64,000 bases of DNA from Acidobacteriota bacterium (GTDB lineage Bacteria > Acidobacteriota > Terriglobia > Bryobacterales > Bryobacteraceae), in contig VFZU01000001.1 in NCBI GenBank assembly GCA_016870995.1, positions 1 through 64,000 of the forward strand. The letters are read 5' to 3'. Made by a program: the position numbers and the translations under genes. A model generated the notes under the pieces. The model ran no database searches. It was given only the letters and a program-made list of their open reading frames with translations, and had not been told where the DNA came from. Shown piece after piece: positions 42,432 through 48,930 of this stretch. Within the stretch, counting starts at the first letter, position 1, and each line of letters starts with the position of its first letter.

Positions 42432-42496
42432 GGCTTTCGGTCTTAGGACGTGGATGGAGCGAGATTTTGTGCAAGGGCGTGAGGATTTTCATTTGC

Positions 42497-43090
42497 TTAG
42501 CGCAAGCCAGGGAGGTAGCGCCAGCGGGTTTGCTTGCAGTATTGCGGGTAGGCGGTGGGGAAGCGGGCCGTGAGTTCGGATTCTTCGAGAGCGATGCGGA
42601 GTTCGGAGCCGAAGAGGTAGAGGGCAGTGGAAAGGATCAGGTTGGTGCCTGCAGAGATCAGGAGGCCTGAGGCGAGGAGGAGAAGGAGGAAGGCGAGGTA
42701 GATTGGGTGTCGGAGCCAGCGATAGGCTCCGGTGGTGATCAGCTGGTCGGGGTCTGCGTTTTTGGGGACAGAACGTAGGGCCCAGACGAAGAGGGCGGCG
42801 CTGAGGGGGGAGAGAAAAAGTGTGGCGAGTAGTTCTGAGTTTGTGGGTTGGAGATTGCCTTTGGGTAGGGAGTTGGTGATGGTGAAGGCGGCCAAGATTT
42901 GGAGGATGGTGCCGATGATTGTGGGGGCAGAGATGGTGGTGGGCTTGGGGTCTTCAGAAGGTTTGAGGAAGCGTGGGAGTGCGCCAGCGACGGCGGCGAT
43001 GGTGACGATGAGCCAGGAGGTGAGGTAGGCGGAGTAGGTGGCTAACTTGAGGGTTTGGATGGGGTGCCTGCCTGGAGTGGTATTTTCAAT
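42497..43090 (-). CDS. isoprenylcysteine methyltransferase-like membrane protein (start unclear)
   Basis: A protein of at least 198 residues with about five helices. The C-terminal half matches the ICMT/phospholipid methyltransferase family: TTGAYRWLRHPIYLAFLLLLLASG and a final ELTARFPTAYPQYCKQTRWRYLPG, where the RHPxY motif binds S-adenosylmethionine. No ATG, GTG or TTG lies near the N-terminal helix. The track's ATG at 43291 runs antisense-free but over the hicA coding region in another frame. An ATT at 43090 is used here only as a limit. It may have lost its start or use a rare one. Confidence 0.65.
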   Translation of the reverse strand: MENTTPGRHPIQTLKLATYSAYLTSWLIVTIAAVAGALPRFLKPSEDPKPTTISAPTIIGTILQILAAFTITNSLPKGNLQPTNSELLATLFLSPLSAALFVWALRSVPKNADPDQLITTGAYRWLRHPIYLAFLLLLLASGLLISAGTNLILSTALYLFGSELRIALEESELTARFPTAYPQYCKQTRWRYLPGLR

Positions 43091-43098
43091 CCTCGTTC

Positions 43099-43338
43099 CT
43101 ATAGAGAAGCGAGGATTCCATCGCGCTTCGTGCCTTTGTGATTTGAAACATTTCTCAGAATCGAGTGCAGAGTCCCAAGCCGCAAAGAATGATGGGCTGG
43201 AATCGCAATTCGCTGGTGGCTCGGAGTTTCGGTTTGGAGGATGATGTGGCTGCCCGTCTGGTGGACCATTTGATAGCCCCAAAGTCGACAAAGGACGTCG
43301 GCGAGGTGCTGGCCCGAAAGATCACGGGGGATTTTCAC
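43099..43338 (-). CDS. hicA: HicA-family toxin (mRNA interferase)
   Basis: A 79-residue double-stranded-RNA-binding-fold toxin that cleaves mRNA during stress. The motif TGSHIIL places the catalytic His at residue 31, and RDLSGQHLADVL and IPAHHSLRLGTLHSIL match the family's strands and helix. It overlaps the upstream antitoxin by 4 bases (ATGA), the usual antitoxin-first layout when the toxin is last. The family is expanded in Acidobacteria and Cyanobacteria. No defect is seen. Confidence 0.85.
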   Translation of the reverse strand: MKIPRDLSGQHLADVLCRLWGYQMVHQTGSHIILQTETPSHQRIAIPAHHSLRLGTLHSILRNVSNHKGTKRDGILASL

Positions 43339-43547
43339 GCGACCGACAGAACCTCGTCACGAACGAGATGGAGTCGAATTCGCGAAGGAGGAGTTTGATC
43401 GAAGTAGAAGCCGGTCACTGCATCGAGGACGTTTGTTCGCAAATCATCCCAAGTATCGGCTTGAGTGAAGATGGCCTCAGTTAAGCACTCGGCTGTGTAC
43501 CCGCCGTCGAGATCCTGTGAGACCTCAAATATGAGTTCGTCCATCAT
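43335..43547 (-). CDS. hicB: HicB-like antitoxin
   Basis: A 70-residue protein with a degraded RNase-H-like fold (LIFEVSQDLDGGYTAECLTEAIFTQADTW), the minimal HicB type that neutralises HicA. It lacks a separate DNA-binding domain, so autoregulation through a fused HTH is not expected. Two adjacent ATGs (43547, 43544) are possible starts. It overlaps hicA by 4 bases and lies just after the ADOP permease stop on the same strand. Confidence 0.8.
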   Translation of the reverse strand: MMDELIFEVSQDLDGGYTAECLTEAIFTQADTWDDLRTNVLDAVTGFYFDQTPPSRIRLHLVRDEVLSVA

Positions 43548-43563
43548 CTACATGATAGCGGGC

Positions 43564-46500
43564 TCAGTCGTAGCGGAGGACGTCCAGGGGGTTGACGCGG
43601 GTGGCGCGGCGGGCGGGGAGCCATGCCGCGAGGAGGGCAATCAGGACGATGCCGGAGACGGCTGTGAGGATCGTTGCCGGGTCGGTTGGTTTGAGGCCGC
43701 AAAGCTGGCTTTCGATGTAGCGAGAGAGCAGGATGGCAGAGGGGATGCCGACGGCAATACCGCCCAGGATCAGGAAGGCGATTTCTCCAAGAACCAAACG
43801 AAGGATGGATGTGGATTCCGCGCCGAGGGCGAGGCGGATGCCGATCTCTTTGAGGCGGCGGGCGACGGCTAGGGACAGTACGCCGTAGAGGCCGATGGAG
43901 GCGAGGATCGTGGCGATCAGGCCGAAGGCCGACGCGAGGAAAGAGACGAGACGCTCCGTCGAGAGGATCTGGTCCATCTGGTCGGAGAAGCTGCGCATTT
44001 CGTAGATGGAGAGAGTGGGGTCGAGCTGGCGGACCAAGGCTCTGGATTGAGCGAAGAGGGAGGATTCGTCGGCTGTGGCTCTTGCATAGACGACAAAAGA
44101 GAAAGGAACGGGCGCAGTGTAGAGCGGGATGAGGGCCTGGATGGGCACTTCGTCGCGAACGTTTTCGTAGCGGGCGTCGGAGAAGACGCCGACGATTTCG
44201 ATCTCGGTTTTGGTTCCAGGGTCGCCGCCGAAGCCGAAGTGTTTACCGAGGGGACGGCCGTTGAAATACTTGTCAGCGAACTTCTTGTTGATGAGGGCGA
44301 CATTCTTGGTGTCGTTGTCGCGGAAGTCGCGGCCCTCGAGGATGCGCATGCCCATCGTCTGGACGTAGCCGGGGGAGACGGCGTCCATGAAGGGGCCGAT
44401 GTTCTCGGATTGTTTGGCCTGGTAGCCTTCGACGGTGACGGTTGAATCCCACTCGAAGCCTTGCATCTTGGGGACGGAGCTGAGACCGACGGATTCGACG
44501 CCGGGAAGAGCTTTCATGCGAGCGACGAATTCGCGTTGGAAGTTGGTTATGCGTTCGAGCGAGTAACCGTTCAGGCTGGGGTCGATGCTGAAGGTGATGA
44601 GTCGCGAAGGTTTGAGGCCGGTGTCTACGTTGCGGAGGTTTTCGAGGCTGCGGACGAAGAGGCCAGCGGCGATCAGCAGGAGGATCGATAGCGAGACCTG
44701 GACGCCGACGAGGGCTTTGCGGAGGATGCCGCTGCCGCCCGCGATGCCGCGACCTTCGGCTTTGAGCGCTGGGGCGGTGTCGGCTCGTGAGGCTGTGAGG
44801 GCCGGGAAGAGGCCGAAGAGCAGGCCTGTCGTTGAAGCGATGAGGAAGGTGAAGGCGAAGATGCGAAAGTCGGGTTTGGGGTCGAGCATGAGCGGCGAGT
44901 TGCCGGTGGGGAGGAAGCTGAGCAGGAGGGCGTCGATTGCATAGGCCAGGGCCAGGCCCACGACGCCGCCTGCGATGAGGAAGAGGATCTCTCGCAGGAC
45001 AAGCATGGTCACAGCATAGGATTCTGCGCCGAGTGCGATGCGGATGCCGATTTCGCGGAGCCGGCGCGAGACGGCGAGGGAGAGGACTCCGTAGAGGCCG
45101 ATTGCAGCGAGCACGGTGGCCACAATGCCGAAGGCGCTGGCGAGGAAGCTCATGAGGCGCTCGGTGGAAAGGGCGAGATCGATCTGATCTTCGAAGCTAC
45201 GCATGGCGTAGATGGGGAGGTTGGGGTCTAACTGGCGCATGAGACCGCGGAGTTGTGAGAAGACGGCTTGTTCGTCGCTGGAAGTGCGGACGTAGGCGAC
45301 CATCGAGGCGGGGTAGCCGGTTTGGTAGAGGGGAACCAGGACCTGGAGTTGCACTTCTTCGCGGAGGTCCATGTATTTGGCGTCGGAGAAGACGCCGACG
45401 ATTTCGATGTTGGTTTGTGTGCCGGGGTCGCCGCCCATGCCGAGGTGGTAGCCGATGGGGTTGCGGCCTTTGAAATAGGTGTCGGCGAATTTCTTGTTGA
45501 TGAGGCAGGCGCGCCAAGTTGGGGCTGCAGCGGCGGGCGTATCGGAGTTCATGTCGGAGTCGAGGAAGTCGCGGCCCTCGAGGATTTTCATGCCCATGGA
45601 TTCCACGTAGCCAGGAGTGACGGCGTCGAAGTAGGGGCCGGGCATGCGGGAGTAGTCGTGTTTGAAGCCCTCGACGGTGACGTTGGAATCCCACTCGAAG
45701 CCGGACATCTTTGCGATGGTGGCGACGCTTGCTCTGGTGACGCCGGGGAGTGCCTCCGCGCGCTGGCGGAACTCGCGCATCATCTGCTTGATCTGCTCGA
45801 CAGAATAGCCGGAGAGGGAGGGTTCTGCCTGGAAGGTGATGAGGCGGGTTGCCTGGAGGCCGGTGTTGGTGAGTTTGAGATTTTGAAGGGTCTTGACGAA
45901 GAGGCCCGCGGCGATGAGCAGGAGGATCGAGAGGGCGACCTGGACGCCGACGAGAGTCTTGCGGATGAGGCCAGAGGAGCCAGTGGACATGCCGCGGCCT
46001 TCTTCTTTGAGGGCTGGGGCGGCATCCGCACGGTCGGCGCTGATGGCGGGGAAGAGGCCGAACACGATGTCGGTAATGAAGGCGACGGCAAAGGTGAAGG
46101 CGAGGATGCGCCAATCGGGAGCAGCCGCAAGGCGGAGTGGAGATGAGCCGGGTGGAAGGAAGGAGATGAGAAGCGAATTGAGGGAGAAGGCGAGGATGAG
46201 GCCGGTGCCGCCGCCGAGGAGGCTGAGGAGAGTGCTCTCGACCAGGAGCGGGCGCATCAGTCGCCAGCGGCTGGCGCCGAGGGCAGCGCGGACGGCGAAC
46301 TCTCTGCGGCGGCTCATGGAGCGAGCAATTAAGAGGTTGGCGACATTGGTGCAGGCGATGAGGAGCACGAGGCCGACAATGCCCATGAGAATCCAGAGGG
46401 GTTGCGCCACCTGGCGGCGCATGCCGGAGTAGCCGTTGGCGGCGGGTTCGAGATCGAGACGGCCTTTAAGGAAAGCGCTTTTCGCTTCTGGGGCGGCGGT

Positions 46501-47295
46501 GGCGAAGGCCTCGGCGGTGACTTCGGTCTGGCGCATGGTGGAGAACTGAGTCTGGAGTTGCGCTTTAGCCTGGTCTGGGGAGAAGCCTGGTTTGAGGCGG
46601 GCGAAGATTTGGACCCAGCGGTTTCGGCGGTTCTCCATCAGGCCGGGACCCCAGGAGGGCATCATCTCGCGATGCATTGCGACCGGCATGCGGAGGCTGA
46701 TTGCGCGCGTGGGGTCGAGGCCGAAATAGTCGGGGGCGCTGACGCCGATGATGGTGAGCTTGATGTTGTTGACGAGGAGGTCTTTGCCGAGGATGGAGGG
46801 GTCGGCGGAGAATCGGGTTTTCCAGTAGTCGTAGCCGAGGACTGCGACGGGGTGGCCGCCGAGCGTCTTATCGTCATCGGGGGTGATGAGGCGGCCGAGA
46901 TGGGGCTTGACGCCGAGGACGTCGAAGTAGTTGCCGGAGATGATCTCGCCGCCGGTGCGCTCTGAGGTGCCTTCGAAGGTGACGCTGAGAGAGATTTCAC
47001 GGCGGCAAAGCAGACCGGCGTGTACGGGGGATTGGTCACGGAAGTCCCTGTACCTCGGGTAGGAATGCATGCGGGGACCGGAGTTGGAGCCGTAGTGCGA
47101 GCCGGTTTGGAACAGTTGGACGAGTTCGCCGGGGCGCTCGACTGGGAGTGTCTTGAGGATGACCTGATCGATGAGGCTGAAGATTGCGGAGTTGGCGCCG
47201 ATGCCGAGGGCTAGCGAGGCCACGGCGACGAAGGTGAAGAGAGGAGCTTGGAGGAGGCCACGGAGGGCGCTACGGATTTCGTCGATGAGGCCGTG
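43564..47295 (-). CDS. ADOP-type ABC permease with three MacB/FtsX units
   Basis: A 1243-residue membrane protein of the acidobacterial duplicated orphan permease family. Family members usually have two MacB_PCD/FtsX units and about 800-900 residues; this one has three. Unit 1 starts with PLFTFVAVASLALGIGANSAIFS; each later unit starts with a helix like LVGVQVxLSILLLIAAGLFV. Unit 2's FtsX part opens like a C-terminal one (SRRLREIGIRIALGAES) but ends like unit 1 (FGLFPALTASRADTAPALKAEGRG). Unit 3 ends in ARRATRVNPLDVLRYD, the normal C-terminus. The ATG at 47295 is preferred (MHGLIDEIRSALRG); 47376 is possible. No ATPase gene adjoins, as is usual for ADOPs. Transported substrate unknown. Confidence 0.9.
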   Translation of the reverse strand, partial: HGLIDEIRSALRGLLQAPLFTFVAVASLALGIGANSAIFSLIDQVILKTLPVERPGELVQLFQTGSHYGSNSGPRMHSYPRYRDFRDQSPVHAGLLCRREISLSVTFEGTSERTGGEIISGNYFDVLGVKPHLGRLITPDDDKTLGGHPVAVLGYDYWKTRFSADPSILGKDLLVNNIKLTIIGVSAPDYFGLDPTRAISLRMPVAMHREMMPSWGPGLMENRRNRWVQIFARLKPGFSPDQAKAQLQTQFSTMRQTEVTAEAFATAAPEAKSAFLKGRLDLEPAANGYSGMRRQVAQPLWILMGIVGLVLLIACTNVANLLIARSMSRRREFAVRAALGASRWRLMRPLLVESTLLSLLGGGTGLILAFSLNSLLISFLPPGSSPLRLAAAPDWRILAFTFAVAFITDIVFGLFPAISADRADAAPALKEEGRGMSTGSSGLIRKTLVGVQVALSILLLIAAGLFVKTLQNLKLTNTGLQATRLITFQAEPSLSGYSVEQIKQMMREFRQRAEALPGVTRASVATIAKMSGFEWDSNVTVEGFKHDYSRMPGPYFDAVTPGYVESMGMKILEGRDFLDSDMNSDTPAAAAPTWRACLINKKFADTYFKGRNPIGYHLGMGGDPGTQTNIEIVGVFSDAKYMDLREEVQLQVLVPLYQTGYPASMVAYVRTSSDEQAVFSQLRGLMRQLDPNLPIYAMRSFEDQIDLALSTERLMSFLASAFGIVATVLAAIGLYGVLSLAVSRRLREIGIRIALGAESYAVTMLVLREILFLIAGGVVGLALAYAIDALLLSFLPTGNSPLMLDPKPDFRIFAFTFLIASTTGLLFGLFPALTASRADTAPALKAEGRGIAGGSGILRKALVGVQVSLSILLLIAAGLFVRSLENLRNVDTGLKPSRLITFSIDPSLNGYSLERITNFQREFVARMKALPGVESVGLSSVPKMQGFEWDSTVTVEGYQAKQSENIGPFMDAVSPGYVQTMGMRILEGRDFRDNDTKNVALINKKFADKYFNGRPLGKHFGFGGDPGTKTEIEIVGVFSDARYENVRDEVPIQALIPLYTAPVPFSFVVYARATADESSLFAQSRALVRQLDPTLSIYEMRSFSDQMDQILSTERLVSFLASAFGLIATILASIGLYGVLSLAVARRLKEIGIRLALGAESTSILRLVLGEIAFLILGGIAVGIPSAILLSRYIESQLCGLKPTDPATILTAVSGIVLIALLAAWLPARRATRVNPLDVLRYD

Positions 47296-47577
47296 CATGA
47301 TGGGAGTACGCGCGAGGTGGAGGAGTGTTGCCGCAATTTCCTGGGACGAATGGGCGGGTGACTTGCGCGACAACACCAGCTTAGTGCAACCACCAATGCG
47401 AGTGCCCGCGCTGCGTCACATGAATCTGTAGTGTAACTTTCACATTAAAGCTATTGATTCGGAAAAAAATGGAATTAATCTCATCTCATTAATGCACTAA
47501 GGTTTATTGTTTTGTCCATGATATTGGCTTATTAATCTACTTCTCTTTACGGTCAGAGTTGCTCGGGAAACTGTCAA
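47296..47577. other. AT-rich intergenic region
   Basis: About 280 bases, much lower in GC than both neighbours, with several ATTAAT-like motifs, a poly-A run and TATTG. It is the divergent promoter region for the ADOP permease and the cysteine-rich gene. A short ATG-TAA frame (47518-47535) lies in the same reading frame as the cysteine-rich ORF just upstream of it. No tRNA or repeat was seen. Confidence 0.4.
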
Positions 47578-48039
47578 TTGGCATTTGGTCTCGATCTTCA
47601 ACAAGCACGAAATGCAAGAACAGCGTGCTCAATCAATGCAGGTAATTGGTACAACGAATGCCAGCGGCAGGCGAGCGACCTTTATACAAATTGCCAAGCG
47701 TGGCTCTCAGATGGTTCTGGCATTTACTGGTCGTGTATGTCCTTTTACTATCAATTTGCCGAATCCTGTGAACTTGGCTGGAGTCAAATGAGCGCAGAGT
47801 GTGCTTCGATGGATTGGGGAATTCAATTGTTGGAGCAAGACTTGGCAAGGTGTCTTGAATGTTGTGCAAACCCTGCGTGTTCGGGGGGAGAGGAAGATTA
47901 CTTAGCTTTTGGATTCTTGCGCATCCAAATGCCTTGTGGTTTTCAAATGCAGATAAAGCGCTTTGGAATTGGGATTTATCCTGAGTTAAATCGATTCAGC
48001 GTCCAACTGTTTTCGCTGAGCGAACGAAAAGAAAAATAG
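47578..48039 (+). CDS. cysteine-periodic small protein of unknown function
   Basis: A protein of at least 153 residues whose frame is open back to 47536, so the true start is unsure (TTG at 47578 is used here). Cysteines recur with a fixed spacing: C-x10-C-x10-C-x13-C-x10-C-x10-C, then LECCANPAC. Residues between them are helix-favouring, so pairs of cysteines 11 apart would stack on one helix face, possibly disulfide-linked helical hairpins. I do not recognise a family. The codon usage is AT-richer than the neighbours. It lies 9 bases before the secreted protein at 48049, so they may be co-expressed. Confidence 0.5.
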   Translation: MAFGLDLQQARNARTACSINAGNWYNECQRQASDLYTNCQAWLSDGSGIYWSCMSFYYQFAESCELGWSQMSAECASMDWGIQLLEQDLARCLECCANPACSGGEEDYLAFGFLRIQMPCGFQMQIKRFGIGIYPELNRFSVQLFSLSERKEK

Positions 48040-48048
48040 GAGCCAAAA

Positions 48049-48930
48049 ATGAAAATCTTTCGTAGGTCGATACTTTTTTCCTTCACTGTTGTTTTCTTTG
48101 ATGCTTATCGATTAGACGCTCAGTCGATCTTCAAGCAAGAATGGGACTCGAAAATCGATCAAATTGCCTCTGAGGTTAGCGCCAAAAACTACAAGGGGGC
48201 AGCAGGTCTGTTGAATCCGATTGTTCTTGAGCTAATGAAGGCACGGAATGGGAGGCCGATGCCGGGGCCGAAGGAAGTGGGGGAGCTGTTGCGGACGGAT
48301 GCAGCGATTGTGGAGAGCATGAGGGGGCTGAAGATCGAATTGAGGCGGAGTGATTTGGCTCCTGCGCTGCTGAGTGCGTATCGGTTGGGGATGTCGCTGA
48401 GTTATATGGATTCGATGCTTGCGCCGGAATTGAGGTTGAGGCAGGAGCGGCTGGCGATGCCACAAGGGCAGAAAGGGCGGGCCCTAGTTGTTGTCTCGAA
48501 CCCGACGATGCTGGCGGCGTTTCGCGGGAACGAGTTTGGTGAGGCGGAGCGTTTGGCGCAGACGATCCTGAGTACGGAAGTGAAGGAAGAGGCTGGTGTG
48601 CCGGGGGTGGCGCGGTTCCGGCATAACGCGTATACGGTTCTGGGGCTGGTTGCGTTGAACCGGAAGGATGTGGAGGCGGCGAAGCGGCATCTTGTGGCGT
48701 CCGTGTCGGGGTTGAAGGCGGATGAGACGGTGGCGGGAGGGCAGCCGAATCTGGCGTTAGCGGAGGGATTGTTGAAGGCTGGTGAGAAGTCGGCCGTGCA
48801 GGAGTACGTGCGGATGTGTACTGAATTTGCAGGATGGGAGCAATCGAAGGCGAAGTTGCGGCGTTACCTGTCAGAGGTTGAGGCCGGAACGCGGACTACG
48901 TTTGCTCCCGAACATTTGCTGATGTTTTAG
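48049..48930 (+). CDS. secreted hypothetical protein
   Basis: A 293-residue protein with a signal peptide (MKIFRRSILFSFTVVFFDAYRLDA) and a mature part composed mainly of helices. Segments such as AERLAQTILSTEVK and NAYTVLGLVALNRKDVEAAKRHL resemble tetratricopeptide-like helical hairpins, but no regular repeat can be stated. An AGGAG site lies 6 bases before the ATG. It is convergent with the TonB receptor, overlapping it by 4 bases. The first 130 bases are AT-rich and the rest GC-rich, as though two regions of different origin meet. Function unknown. Confidence 0.75.
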   Translation: MKIFRRSILFSFTVVFFDAYRLDAQSIFKQEWDSKIDQIASEVSAKNYKGAAGLLNPIVLELMKARNGRPMPGPKEVGELLRTDAAIVESMRGLKIELRRSDLAPALLSAYRLGMSLSYMDSMLAPELRLRQERLAMPQGQKGRALVVVSNPTMLAAFRGNEFGEAERLAQTILSTEVKEEAGVPGVARFRHNAYTVLGLVALNRKDVEAAKRHLVASVSGLKADETVAGGQPNLALAEGLLKAGEKSAVQEYVRMCTEFAGWEQSKAKLRRYLSEVEAGTRTTFAPEHLLMF

